A stretch of DNA of 64,000 nt from Chloroflexota bacterium. Its GTDB lineage: Bacteria > Chloroflexota > Dehalococcoidia > Lucifugimonadales > SAR202-VII-2. How positions within the stretch are numbered: position 1 is the stretch's first letter; each line of letters opens with the position of its first letter. Below are positions 16,199 through 24,929 of the stretch, in pieces. A program made the translations under genes and the position numbers. The notes below the pieces were generated by a model. The model did not search any database. It saw nothing but the letters and a program-made list of their open reading frames with translations, and was not told where the DNA came from. The stretch lies in the NCBI GenBank assembly GCA_003228115.1, contig QEVV01000007.1, positions 64,166 to 128,165 of the forward strand, read 5' to 3'.

Positions 16199-17803
16199 TT
16201 GAGTGGACTGCAGGGGCATCAGCTCCTGAAGGAGAGGGTGAGGTTGGACTCCAGATCATCCATCCTTGATTTCAAAGTGAATCGCAGGAAGCTTCTTGCA
16301 AGCGGGGTAGCTGCAATTGGCGGAGCCGTCCTGTCAAGGCTGGCACTCGGCTCTGTTGGCGGGTGGGCCATGGATGGCCCAGCTCAGGCGTTCGGTAGGG
16401 GACACTTGGGGGAAGGATACGGTCCCATAGATTTTCGGCCGGACGGTCGGGATGGAGTGTCTCGGCTGGCTTTGCCAGAGGGATTCCAATACCGGTCTTT
16501 TAGCTGGAGCGGTGAGACGATGTCAGACGGCAATCTAGTGGCTCTGGCCCACGACGGCATGGCCGCCTTCAGTCTGCCCAACGGCAATATCAGGCTCGTT
16601 CGCAACCATGAAGATAGGAACTCCGCAGGTACCGGAAGCGTTGGAGGCGATCCAGCCAGGAAATACGATCGCCAAGCCTTTGGCGGGACAACGTCCCTTG
16701 AAGTGAGTCCGGCGGGCGAGAGAGAACTACTTTCCCATTTCGTGAGCTTGAATGGCACTACCGTCAATTGCGGTGGTGGGCCTACACCATGGGGGACTTG
16801 GCTGACTTGTGAGGAGACAACGGATGGCATCTCCCAGGGCTTTGAGCGTCCTCACGGCTATGTTTTCGAAGTAGCGAGCAGCGCTACCCAGACAGTTGAC
16901 GCCGTACCCATCAAGGTGATGGGTCGCTTCCGCCATGAGGCTGCCGCGGTTGACCCCGTTACGGGTGTTGTCTACCTGACAGAGGATAACGGTCTGGGCG
17001 GGCTCTATAGGTTTATCCCAGATGATCTTGGCGAGCTTGCCAACGGCGGCAGATTGCAAATGCTCGCTATCGAGGAACGGCCGAACTACAACACCAGGGC
17101 AGGTCAGGTTGCCGATGAAGCGCTGGCAGCTACGTGGGTCGATATTGACGATCCCGACCCCAGCGAGGCCGAATCCAATTCTCACGCCGTCTTCGATCAA
17201 GGTGCCGCCAAGGGTGGGGCCCTGTTCTATCGTCTTGAAGGATGCTGGTATGGCGACCGCACGATTTACTTCATCTGCTCCGCCGGAGGCCAAGCGGGCC
17301 TTGGGCAGATATGGGCTTACCGCCCGTCGCCCGGGGGGGCGGGAATTGCGAATTTGGACCGCATCGCTCAATCGTTTAATTCCGATAGTGCAGCAGCGGA
17401 TGTTAATGACGACGGCGCAGTGGATGTCAGAGATCTGGTGATGACTGGCAGGAACTTCGGCGGCGATGTAGGGGGCCAGCTCCTTCTAGTTTATGAATCT
17501 CCAGATGCAGGTCAGCTCGATTCACCTGATAACCTTTGTGTATCTCCCCGAGGTGGTCTTGTTTTGTGCGAAGACGGAGGTGGCCAACAATACCTTCGAG
17601 GTGTCGACCGAGAAGGGTACATCTCGGCTTTCGCGACCCATAACCACCAGTCGTATGAATGGGCTGGCAGCTGTTTCAGCCCAGACGGGCAAACGCTTTT
17701 CGTCAACATTCAGGGCCCCACACGCGGACCTAACCCTCCACCGCCGGGTCACGAGGGAATGACGATTGCCATTTGGGGTCCTTGGGGCAATGGTGGCCTG
17801 TGA
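16199..17803 (+). CDS. phoX: PhoX-family phosphatase with a dockerin-like insertion
   Basis: This is a 534-residue PhoX (DUF839) protein. A twin-arginine type signal (NRRKLLASGVAAIGGAVLSR, residues 28-47) indicates export in folded form. Family segments include NHEDRN, FGGTTSLEV, NCGGGPTPWGTWLTCEETT, RFRHEAAAVDP, VYLTEDN, SPDNLCVSP and LFVNIQGP. PhoX enzymes are Ca/Fe-dependent alkaline phosphatases or phosphodiesterases. At residues 384-425 a stretch with DVNDDGAVDVRDLVMTGRNF interrupts the core between WAYRPS and LLLVYESPD. It reads as a dockerin/EF-hand type calcium repeat. TTG at 16199 is the longest start, but GTG at 16276 just before the twin arginines is equally plausible. It follows the exporter by 47 bp. 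Confidence 0.87.
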   Translation: MSGLQGHQLLKERVRLDSRSSILDFKVNRRKLLASGVAAIGGAVLSRLALGSVGGWAMDGPAQAFGRGHLGEGYGPIDFRPDGRDGVSRLALPEGFQYRSFSWSGETMSDGNLVALAHDGMAAFSLPNGNIRLVRNHEDRNSAGTGSVGGDPARKYDRQAFGGTTSLEVSPAGERELLSHFVSLNGTTVNCGGGPTPWGTWLTCEETTDGISQGFERPHGYVFEVASSATQTVDAVPIKVMGRFRHEAAAVDPVTGVVYLTEDNGLGGLYRFIPDDLGELANGGRLQMLAIEERPNYNTRAGQVADEALAATWVDIDDPDPSEAESNSHAVFDQGAAKGGALFYRLEGCWYGDRTIYFICSAGGQAGLGQIWAYRPSPGGAGIANLDRIAQSFNSDSAAADVNDDGAVDVRDLVMTGRNFGGDVGGQLLLVYESPDAGQLDSPDNLCVSPRGGLVLCEDGGGQQYLRGVDREGYISAFATHNHQSYEWAGSCFSPDGQTLFVNIQGPTRGPNPPPPGHEGMTIAIWGPWGNGGL

Positions 17804-17889
17804 CCCTGCGGTTCGCTGGACCTGTTGGCTGACCAGCCGCGCGTGCCCCGCTATATGCAAACTCAGGGAGGCTTTGAGGGCTCCACGCT

Positions 17890-17920
17890 TTGACCAAGTT
17901 TGAGGCGGCTATGTTAGAAT
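17890..17920 (+). promoter_or_regulatory. Promoter of the nonulosonic acid operon
   Basis: TTGACC at 17890-17895 and an extended -10 element TGTTAGAAT at 17912-17920 are separated by 19 bases to the hexamer. The long spacer is offset by the TGn extension. It lies 43 bp before the first gene (17963). Confidence 0.5.
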
Positions 17921-17962
17921 TCACTATGCTGATTCCGTGATGAGATTGCGAGAGGGCGTCCC

Positions 17963-18901
17963 ATGCCAACAACTTGGCTGAGTCGTCGTCGGACGGGCGA
18001 GCCGCTGGAAGGGCGCTTGGCTGTCTGCACGGCGGTGTACCCAGGGGTGGAGGCTTACTTGCCTGAGTGGTATTCATCCCTGGTGAGCCAGACGGACCGC
18101 AACTTTGATCTCTGGGTTGGCACGGACGGACTCACGCCAGAAGAGGTGGGTCAAGCCTCCGGTCAGACTTGGGAGGCTAACTGGGTGGCCTCCCCGGCAG
18201 GAGCCACTCCTGCTGAGGTGCGGCAGGGAGTGCTGGAGCAGGTAGTTGACCAATACCCTGCAGTCGTCTTGGTAGACTCAGACGATGTCCTGGAGCCGGA
18301 GCGCGTGGAAGCGGCTCGCCTGGGCCTTGCCTCAGCCGATGTTTACGGTTCTGCCATGCGAGTCTTCGACCAGCGCAGCAAGGATCTAAAGGTGCTTTTC
18401 GATGCACCCGGGGATATCCACGATGGTATGCTGGCCCGGGTGAACGTGTATGGGTTTTCCAATACCGCCTATCGAGCGCACGTCATGAAAGAGTGCATGC
18501 CGTTTCCTCGGGATGCCGTTCTCCTGGATTGGTACGTTGCCACCAGAAGTTGGATGCTTGGGGCCACATTTTTCTTCGACTCCATGCCTCGCATGCGGTA
18601 TCGGCAGCATGACGCAAACACTGCTCGGATTCTTCCGCCCTTTACGAAAGAGCAAATAGCGGTTGGCACCCAGAGGGTCCTTCACCACTATGACCTCGTT
18701 CTTTCCCGGTCGGCCGAGTCGCCGGCGCTTCATAGAGGTGAATTGGAGGAAGCACAGAGCCGTGCCCTCCGGTTTGAGGCAGCAACCGCTTCCGTTGATG
18801 TGTTGGAGCACTATATTGATGCGCTGGACCGCTTACCACCAGGGCAGCCTTGGTGGTCGTGGGTCGCTCATCCAGACCTGGAGTACATATGGAACAATTG
18901 A
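17963..18901 (+). CDS. Glycosyltransferase, GT-A type, first gene of the nonulosonate operon
   Basis: This 312-residue protein resembles family 2 glycosyltransferases. It has an N-terminal strand RLAVCTAVYPGVE, FDLWVGTDGLT, and an acidic metal-binding cluster AVVLVDSDDVLEPER. The region DWYVATRSWMLGATFFFD, with MRYRQHDAN, is typical of the acceptor-side part of such enzymes. Donor and acceptor are unknown. Linkage to the following genes suggests it acts on the same glycan. The ATG has GAGAGGG upstream. The stop overlaps the start region of the synthase gene. Confidence 0.72.
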   Translation: MPTTWLSRRRTGEPLEGRLAVCTAVYPGVEAYLPEWYSSLVSQTDRNFDLWVGTDGLTPEEVGQASGQTWEANWVASPAGATPAEVRQGVLEQVVDQYPAVVLVDSDDVLEPERVEAARLGLASADVYGSAMRVFDQRSKDLKVLFDAPGDIHDGMLARVNVYGFSNTAYRAHVMKECMPFPRDAVLLDWYVATRSWMLGATFFFDSMPRMRYRQHDANTARILPPFTKEQIAVGTQRVLHHYDLVLSRSAESPALHRGELEEAQSRALRFEAATASVDVLEHYIDALDRLPPGQPWWSWVAHPDLEYIWNN

Positions 18902-19935
18902 TGCTTGCCGACCAGAGCGTGGGAGCTGGTTTTCCTCCCTACGTTATCGCTGAAATTGGAGCCAACCACAACGGAGATATGGGGTTGGCTCGAGAAACCA
19001 TTGCAGCAGCGCAGGCCTGCGGTGCAGACGCAGCGAAGTTCCAGTCGTGGAGTCCGGAGGGCCTGGTCTCCCAGGGCGAGTTTGCCCGGAACGCTGCCGC
19101 GGCGGGGAGCAAAGTATCCCCCAAGCTTATGGAAATGCGCCAGCACCAATTGTCTACGCAGCAGCATCAAGAGCTCGCCAAGTACTGCCAAGGCGTTGGC
19201 ATCGCGTTTCTCTCGAGTAGCTTCTCAGCGTCGGAGGTGGATCTGCTGGACTCGCTGGATGTGCCGGCGTTCAAGATTGCCTCTATGGATGTGAACAATC
19301 CTCCCCTTCTTGCCTACACGGCTAAGAAGGGAAGGCCCGTGGTGTTGTCTACCGGCATGGCCACTTTGGGGGAGATAGAAACTGCCCTGGGCATTCTAAG
19401 GGAAAACGGATCTGGCCCAGTTGCCCTACTGCACTGTGTTGCTATCTACCCGCCAGATGACAACGCCGTGCATCTGGGCAATATGGCCACACTTAGACAA
19501 GCCTTTGATGCCCCAGTTGGCTTCAGCGACCACACCCTTGGTCCTACACTCACGCTTGCCGCAATCGCCCTGGGTGCCTGCATTGTTGAAAAGCACTTCA
19601 CGCTCGATAAGGCGATGGAAGGATGGGACCACGCCATCTCTGCGGACCCAGATGACCTGCGAATCATTGTCGGCGAGGGACGCAGGGTTTTTTCTGCCAT
19701 TGGAAGCTCCGTCCGCACCGTGAGCGCTGTCGAAATGGAAAAAAGGAAAGTCTTCCGCCGCCGACTGGTCGTGACCAGGGATGTTCGTAGTGGAGAAACC
19801 TTGAGTCCTGATGACGTCGATTCCAGGCGGCCTGGGACCGGTATCGGACCGGACGAACTCCGGTATGTCTTGGGGCGGCCTCTAACTCGCGACATCGGGG
19901 CTGAGGAAGAACTGGAATGGGCAGACCTAGCCTAG
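18889..19935 (+). CDS. legI: Nonulosonic acid synthase (NeuB/LegI-type)
   Basis: This 348-residue protein has the NeuB barrel, with YVIAEIGANHNGDMGLA, KFQSW, KIASMDVNNPPLL, VVLSTGMAT, HCVAIYPP, GFSDHTLG and EKHFTLD. It ends in an antifreeze-like SAF domain (VVTRDVRSGETLSPDDV onward). It condenses phosphoenolpyruvate with a six-carbon amino sugar to form a nine-carbon acid. The neighbours (PtmE, LegB, LegC, LegF) indicate legionaminic acid or an isomer rather than sialic acid. The ATG at 18889 has GGAG 5 bases upstream. A second ATG at 18901 forms a TGATG overlap with the upstream stop and is the alternative. Confidence 0.9.
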   Translation: MEQLMLADQSVGAGFPPYVIAEIGANHNGDMGLARETIAAAQACGADAAKFQSWSPEGLVSQGEFARNAAAAGSKVSPKLMEMRQHQLSTQQHQELAKYCQGVGIAFLSSSFSASEVDLLDSLDVPAFKIASMDVNNPPLLAYTAKKGRPVVLSTGMATLGEIETALGILRENGSGPVALLHCVAIYPPDDNAVHLGNMATLRQAFDAPVGFSDHTLGPTLTLAAIALGACIVEKHFTLDKAMEGWDHAISADPDDLRIIVGEGRRVFSAIGSSVRTVSAVEMEKRKVFRRRLVVTRDVRSGETLSPDDVDSRRPGTGIGPDELRYVLGRPLTRDIGAEEELEWADLA

Positions 19936-19989
19936 AAAAGGCTGTGACGCAATACCAGAGATGCCACCTGAAGCCGGAAAGGCGCTGAT

Positions 19990-20637
19990 ATGACATCCCC
20001 GCAGCCTATTGTGGTATTCGGCACTGGCGGGCTAGCGAAGGAAGTAACCTGGCTACTTGAGGATACAGAAGAAACCTCGTTTTCCATTGAGGCCTATGTT
20101 GACCTCAATCCAGTTGCGCCCACCTTCCTCGGTCGTCCTGTTGTCAGTGAAGAAACATACCTAAGGGATCTTCGGATCCAATGCCCGGAGGCCATCCTTG
20201 CCATCGGAGACCCTACGGCAAAGAGGCATCTTGCTACCAAGCTGACGGGGCACGGCGTGGTTTTTCCCTCGATAACGCATAGAACGGCAAGTGTCAATAA
20301 GACGGTAACTGTGGGCAGTGGAACAGTCATATGCCGCGACGTGATCTTCACAAGGGACATTTCCGTAGGGCAACAGGTATATTTCAATTTTCGGTGCTCC
20401 TTGGCGCACGATGTGACAATAGGCGACTATGTAGTTGTAAACCCTCATGCCTGCGTTTCAGGGATGGTGGAAATTGGCGATGATTGCGTCATTGGCGCCG
20501 GTAGTGTAATTCGCCAGGGAATCAAGATCGGTGAAGGAAGCACGGTGGGACTGGGAGCAGTAGTGTTCTCAGACGTACCGCCCGGCGTGACCGTCGTTGG
20601 GAACCCCGCCAGGCCCATGTGGCGCAAGGAATCCTAG
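19990..20637 (+). CDS. NeuD/PglD/LegH-type sugar acyltransferase
   Basis: This 215-residue protein has a short N-terminal Rossmann-like domain (VVFGTGGLAKEVTWLLED) and a C-terminal left-handed beta-helix of hexapeptide repeats (VTVGSGTVICRDVIFT, DVTIGDYVVVNPHA, VEIGDDCVIGAGSVI). The catalytic histidine is in SLAHDVTIGD. PglD and LegH acetylate a 4-amino-4,6-dideoxy sugar; NeuD O-acetylates sialic acid. Given the pathway around it, LegH-like N-acetylation of the LegC product is the likely role, though a distinct NeuD role cannot be excluded. It lies 54 bp after the synthase gene. Confidence 0.88.
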   Translation: MTSPQPIVVFGTGGLAKEVTWLLEDTEETSFSIEAYVDLNPVAPTFLGRPVVSEETYLRDLRIQCPEAILAIGDPTAKRHLATKLTGHGVVFPSITHRTASVNKTVTVGSGTVICRDVIFTRDISVGQQVYFNFRCSLAHDVTIGDYVVVNPHACVSGMVEIGDDCVIGAGSVIRQGIKIGEGSTVGLGAVVFSDVPPGVTVVGNPARPMWRKES

Positions 20638-20671
20638 CAATAGCCTAGCTAGTGAGAGTGCGCCGAATATC

Positions 20672-20690
20672 CGAAGTTCGGTGAACTTCG
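20672..20690. other. Short hairpin before the guanylyltransferase gene
   Basis: CGAAGTTC and GAACTTCG form a perfect 8-bp stem with a 3-base loop, ending 18 bp before the ATG at 20709. No T-run follows. It could act as an RNA-processing or translation-control structure. Confidence 0.35.
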
Positions 20691-20708
20691 CCCCAAAGCA
20701 AGAACGAA

Positions 20709-21788
20709 ATGGACACTTCAAGTCAACAGCAGCGCATTGCCAAGATGACGGCTTCTCCCTCTGAGACCATCATGCAAGCCTTGGGGCGGATGGATCAGGG
20801 AGGCATGGGGCTTGCACTTGTTTGCGACGAAAATCATCGTCTAGTGGGTGTCATCAGCGACGGCGATGTCCGGCGGGCTATTCTGAAGGGTATGTCCCTG
20901 CAAGAGCCTTGTCTTACGATCGCTTCAGCCGATCCCGTGGTAGCCTTGCCAAGTGTGAAAGCGTCTGAGGCCTTGCGGCTGATGGACAGTGCCAAGAGCT
21001 TTCGGGTTAACCACTTGCCGCTTGTGGACCAGGTAGGAAAGCTTTCAGGCCTGGTTGCGCGGCGGGATCTAGCGCCTGAATCAGAGGATCTACCTCTTTC
21101 AGTGGTGCTTATGGCCGGAGGCATGGGCACTCGCCTGATGCCCCTGACCAAGGACGTTCCTAAGCCAATGCTTCCTGTGGGCGACCGTCCGCTGATGGAG
21201 CACACGTTGAACCAGTTGAGGCAGGCAGGTGTGCGTCATGTGGACATTACTACCAACTACCTTGCTGAAAAGATCCAACAGTACTTTGGCGACGGAAAGG
21301 ATTTTGGCGTGGAGATCAGCTATGTCGAGGAGGACCGGCCCCTTGGGACGGCTGGGGCCCTAGGTCTTATTCCCCCGCCCTCCGGCCCGCTGCTGGTCAT
21401 CAATGGAGATATTCTCACCAAGATAGACTTTCGAGCCATGCTGGAGCATCACAAGAAGCATCACGCGGATTTAACTATTGCCAGTCGACGCCATGATTTC
21501 CAGGTACCCTACGGTGTGGTCGATTGCGACGGCCCCAATGTTCTCGATCTGCGAGAGAAACCCGTGCTGAACTTTCTGATCAACGCAGGCATCTATTTGA
21601 TGGAACCCCTCGTGCATCAATACATTCCAGCCGGGCAACGGCTGGACATGACTGAACTTGTGAAGTTGTTGCTGCAGCAGGGCCGTTCAGTGGTGAGCTT
21701 CCCGCTCGTTGAGTATTGGCTGGACGTAGGTCAGCACCAGGACTATGAGCAAGCCCAGGCAGACGCTCAGCATGGGGTGTTGGGATGA
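20709..21788 (+). CDS. ptmE: CBS-domain nucleotidyltransferase, PtmE-like
   Basis: This 359-residue protein has two N-terminal CBS motifs (residues about 10-125, with GVISDGDVRRAILKG and NHLPLVDQVGKLSGLVARRD) followed by a sugar nucleotidyltransferase. The catalytic domain has VVLMAGGMGTRLMPLTKD, then PKPMLPVGDRPL, VEEDRPLGTAGALGLI and VINGDILT. This architecture matches Campylobacter PtmE, which makes GDP-GlcN or GDP-GlcNAc for the legionaminic acid pathway. The CBS pair may sense a nucleotide. Its stop overlaps the LegB start by 4 bp (ATGA), so the two proteins are translationally coupled. Confidence 0.88.
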   Translation: MDTSSQQQRIAKMTASPSETIMQALGRMDQGGMGLALVCDENHRLVGVISDGDVRRAILKGMSLQEPCLTIASADPVVALPSVKASEALRLMDSAKSFRVNHLPLVDQVGKLSGLVARRDLAPESEDLPLSVVLMAGGMGTRLMPLTKDVPKPMLPVGDRPLMEHTLNQLRQAGVRHVDITTNYLAEKIQQYFGDGKDFGVEISYVEEDRPLGTAGALGLIPPPSGPLLVINGDILTKIDFRAMLEHHKKHHADLTIASRRHDFQVPYGVVDCDGPNVLDLREKPVLNFLINAGIYLMEPLVHQYIPAGQRLDMTELVKLLLQQGRSVVSFPLVEYWLDVGQHQDYEQAQADAQHGVLG

Positions 21789-22768
21789 CCTGGAACGGCA
21801 AACGTGTGCTCGTCACTGGCGCCGGAGGCTTCATTGGCAGCCACGTTGCGGAGCGGTTCGTGGAGCTTGGCGCTGATGTCCGCGCCATGGTGCATTACAA
21901 CGCACATGGCAAGTGGGGATGGCTAGACGAGTCGCCTCTACGCGGAGAGATGGAGGTCGTGGCGGGAGATATCCGCGACCGGGATAGCGTCACGCAAGCC
22001 CTGAATGGAATCACGATTGCCGTTCACCTTGCGGCCCTCATCGCGATACCCTACTCATACATTGCTCCCGACTCTTACATTCACACCAACGTGGGCGGCA
22101 CCCTAAACGTATTGCAGGCAGCCCGAAACCTTGGGGTAGAACGGGTTGTCCATACATCAACAAGCGAGGTCTACGGAACAGCCAGGTATGTTCCAATGGA
22201 CGAAAGCCATCCCCTGCGCGCGCAGTCTCCTTACGCAGCCAGCAAGATCGCTGCCGACAAGTTGGCAGAATCTTTCCACCTGTCTTTCGATCTACCCGTG
22301 GTCACCGTGCGGCCCTTTAATACCTACGGCCCACGACAGTCTGCGCGGGCCGTTATCCCGGCAATCGTGAGGGACTGCTTGGAGGGCCAGACGCTCCAGC
22401 TAGGTAACCTCCACCCGACGCGGGATCTTAACTATGTCAAGGATACTGTTGAAGGCTTCGTAATGGCGGCCTCAGCGCCAGACGCGGTCGGCCGAGTCGT
22501 CAACATTGGCACTGGACGGGAGATCAGCATCGGCGATCTGGTCCGACTCATTGGGAACCTCATGGGTGTGGAAATCAGTATTCATCAAGAGGCCGAACGG
22601 CAACGCCCCGACAAGAGCGAGGTAGAACGCCTTTTGGCCGACAACACCGTCGCCAAGGACATTCTTGGATGGCGATCTGCCTGGACCCTCGAGACAGGCT
22701 TGCCCCCCACTATCGACTGGATTCGCGAGCATCGCGACGGATACCGTGCGGGAACCTATGCTGTCTAG
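21785..22768 (+). CDS. legB: NDP-N-acetylglucosamine 4,6-dehydratase, LegB-like
   Basis: This 327-residue extended SDR has the NAD motif VLVTGAGGFIGSHVAERF, HTSTSEVYGTA with the catalytic Ser/Thr and Glu, and SPYAASKIAADKLAESF with the Tyr-x-x-x-Lys pair. RPFNTYGPRQSARAVIP is typical of 4,6-dehydratases. It would convert GDP-GlcNAc (supplied through PtmE) to the 4-keto-6-deoxy sugar. It overlaps the PtmE gene by 4 bp and precedes the aminotransferase gene. The nucleotide (GDP or UDP) is inferred from the PtmE neighbour. Confidence 0.88.
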   Translation: MTWNGKRVLVTGAGGFIGSHVAERFVELGADVRAMVHYNAHGKWGWLDESPLRGEMEVVAGDIRDRDSVTQALNGITIAVHLAALIAIPYSYIAPDSYIHTNVGGTLNVLQAARNLGVERVVHTSTSEVYGTARYVPMDESHPLRAQSPYAASKIAADKLAESFHLSFDLPVVTVRPFNTYGPRQSARAVIPAIVRDCLEGQTLQLGNLHPTRDLNYVKDTVEGFVMAASAPDAVGRVVNIGTGREISIGDLVRLIGNLMGVEISIHQEAERQRPDKSEVERLLADNTVAKDILGWRSAWTLETGLPPTIDWIREHRDGYRAGTYAV

Positions 22769-22790
22769 GATCACGTCTGTGGATTCAAAG

Positions 22791-23966
22791 ATGCCAATTT
22801 CCCTGTCCATCCCGGAGATCCGGGGCAACGAGTGGGACTACATCAAGGACTGCCTTGACACCGGCTGGGTCTCATCGGTCGGTTCCTATGTCGACCGTTT
22901 TGAGAAGGCCATTGCCGCGCGGACGGGACGCCGCTACGCCGTTGCTACTGTGAATGGGACTGCGGCCCTGCACATGGCCTTGATGGTGGCTGGCGTCCAG
23001 CCAGACGAAGAAGTAATTACCTCGTCGGTTAGCTTCATAGCTCCGGCCAATGCCATCCGGTACGTTGGGGCATGGCCTGTCTTTATGGATGCCGACCCGC
23101 TCTACTGGCAGATGGACCCTGAGAAGTTGGAATCTTTCCTTTCGAAAGAATGCGCATACCGTGACGGTGCCCTGCACAACAAGCAAACGGGCAGACGCAT
23201 CGGGGCAATCCTCCCGGTTCACGTCCTTGGACATCCTCTCGATAACGCCATTATGGAAACTGCGCGAGCATTCGGCCTCACGGTTATCGAAGACGCTTGT
23301 GAGGCTCTCGGGGCCCGCTATGACGATGGCCGGCAAGCCGGCTCCACTGGAGACATTGCTTGTTTCAGCTTCAATGGCAACAAGCTGATCACCACCGGCG
23401 GAGGTGGGATCCTAGCTACGGACGACGAAGCCTGGGCTTCTCGGGCCCGGTCGCTAACCACTCAAGCCAAGAGCGATCCGCTTGAATACATTCATGAAGA
23501 GGTTGGCTACAATTATCGACTCACTAACGTGCTTGCTGCCCTTGGGGTAGCCCAGCTTGAGCAGTTGGACAGCTATATAGCCGCAAAGCGACACACGGCA
23601 GCCACTTATCGCGACACTCTCTCCACCATTCCAGGGATTGCTCCCATGGTTGAGGCCCCTTGGGCGTTCAGCACGTTCTGGATGTTCACCGTACTGGTTG
23701 ATGCTGTTGAATATGGAGAGGACAGCCGCGAACTGATGCGGCGGCTCCGGCGCAATTCCATCGAAACCAGGCCACTTTGGCAACCCCTGCACCTCAGCCC
23801 AGCACATGCAGGCTCTCAGAGCTACCATTGTGATGTCTCCGAGCGCTTGTATCGAGACGGTCTAAGCCTGCCCTGCTCTGTCGGCTTGACCGAAGATCAG
23901 CAGGCGCGAGTTATTGCTGCTCTGGATCCCGAAGTCCGCTCCAGTCAGGCGGGAGGAATGGCTTAG
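22791..23966 (+). CDS. legC: DegT/LegC-type PLP-dependent aminotransferase
   Basis: This 391-residue protein of the DegT/DnrJ/EryC1 family begins MPISLSIPEIRGNEWDYIK, like LegC. It has VNGTAALHMALMVAG (phosphate-binding), VIEDACEALGARYDD with the PLP-ring aspartate, FSFNGNKLITTGGGG with the Schiff-base lysine, and NYRLTNVLAALG. It aminates C4 of the 4-keto-6-deoxy sugar made by LegB. The ATG at 22791 fits the family start. An ATG at 22758 overlapping the LegB stop would add 11 residues and is also possible. It ends 2 bp before the cytidylyltransferase. Confidence 0.88.
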   Translation: MPISLSIPEIRGNEWDYIKDCLDTGWVSSVGSYVDRFEKAIAARTGRRYAVATVNGTAALHMALMVAGVQPDEEVITSSVSFIAPANAIRYVGAWPVFMDADPLYWQMDPEKLESFLSKECAYRDGALHNKQTGRRIGAILPVHVLGHPLDNAIMETARAFGLTVIEDACEALGARYDDGRQAGSTGDIACFSFNGNKLITTGGGGILATDDEAWASRARSLTTQAKSDPLEYIHEEVGYNYRLTNVLAALGVAQLEQLDSYIAAKRHTAATYRDTLSTIPGIAPMVEAPWAFSTFWMFTVLVDAVEYGEDSRELMRRLRRNSIETRPLWQPLHLSPAHAGSQSYHCDVSERLYRDGLSLPCSVGLTEDQQARVIAALDPEVRSSQAGGMA

Positions 23967-23968
23967 GT

Positions 23969-24721
23969 ATGGCTGAGACCAAACAATCTATCGCCGTTAT
24001 TCCTGCCCGGGGCGCTTCGAAGAGGCTTCCTCGCAAGAACATCAAGAACCTCTTGGGCCATCCCATGTTGGCGTACGCGATTGCTGGAGCCCAGAATAGC
24101 GGGCTGTTCGAACGGGTCGTGGTGTCCACCGATGACCCGGAGACGGGTCGCATAGCGGAATGGTATGGCGCTCAATATGTGGACCGTCCGCCTGAACTTG
24201 CCACTGACGGGGCTACCCTTCCCGATGTCAGCATCCATGTCCTGGATGTGCTGCGCCAGGAAGGCATAACTCCGGCCTATCTCTGTCAACTCATGCCAAA
24301 CTGTCCGTTGCGCCGCAGCCAAGACATTCTCGAGCATTTCTGTCTGTTTCGCGAGCGGGACTGCTCTTTTCAGATCACCGTTGTCCCTTATCGAGCCGTC
24401 TATCCACATTGGGCGGTGATGATAGGGAATGATGGAGAGGGCATCCGCGTTTTCGACGAATACTATGCCGGACCAAGCCAGAATCTGCCTGAAACCTACT
24501 GTCCCACTGGTGCAATTTGGTGGGTGAAGACGGCTGACTTCCTCGCTCAGGGAGTCTTCTATGGCAAGCCGTTTCACTTAGCGCCCATGGACGCCAACCG
24601 CGGCATTGACATAGACCGCATGGAAGAGTTCGCGATGGCTGAGATCATAGCCCTCGGCTTAGAGGCTAAGCATGGAGCCCGGGCGTTGGAGCCGGTGAAC
24701 CATGAGCCGTTCTCTAGATGA
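23969..24721 (+). CDS. legF: CMP-nonulosonic acid cytidylyltransferase (NeuA/LegF/PtmB type)
   Basis: This 250-residue protein has the CMP-sugar synthetase motifs AVIPARGASKRLPRKN, PMLAYAI, VVVSTDDPE, and RPPELATDG. The C-terminal RGIDIDRMEEFAMAE has the metal-binding aspartates. It activates the nonulosonic acid with CTP for glycosyltransferases. It is the last gene of the 17963-24721 operon. The residues PNCPLRRSQDI correspond to the family's Q.T.P.R loop with variation, as in legionaminic and pseudaminic enzymes. Confidence 0.88.
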   Translation: MAETKQSIAVIPARGASKRLPRKNIKNLLGHPMLAYAIAGAQNSGLFERVVVSTDDPETGRIAEWYGAQYVDRPPELATDGATLPDVSIHVLDVLRQEGITPAYLCQLMPNCPLRRSQDILEHFCLFRERDCSFQITVVPYRAVYPHWAVMIGNDGEGIRVFDEYYAGPSQNLPETYCPTGAIWWVKTADFLAQGVFYGKPFHLAPMDANRGIDIDRMEEFAMAEIIALGLEAKHGARALEPVNHEPFSR

Positions 24722-24830
24722 GCGATGTTGAGCCAGGGCGATCTAGGCCTCAGCTACACGAACGTGCCACCTGAGCCTTCCCCGAATTTGTCCCATCGCA
24801 TCCAGAGTATGACCATGCACGGACTCTCGC

Positions 24831-24857
24831 TGTGAAGCTTAGGCGATGCTTTATAAT
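24831..24857 (+). promoter_or_regulatory. Putative promoter of the FkbH-RtcB-like operon
   Basis: A perfect -10 hexamer TATAAT lies at 24852-24857, about 70 bp before the VOC gene. The -35 side is weak (TGTGAA at 24831, 15-base spacer). The 196-bp gap between the two gene sets is consistent with a separate transcription unit. Confidence 0.42.
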
Positions 24858-24929
24858 GGAGTAGAGGTTGGTCCCGGCTCTGATTACCGTTGCTTCTGAT
24901 AACGAAACTAAGCGGGAGTGCTACCCAGA

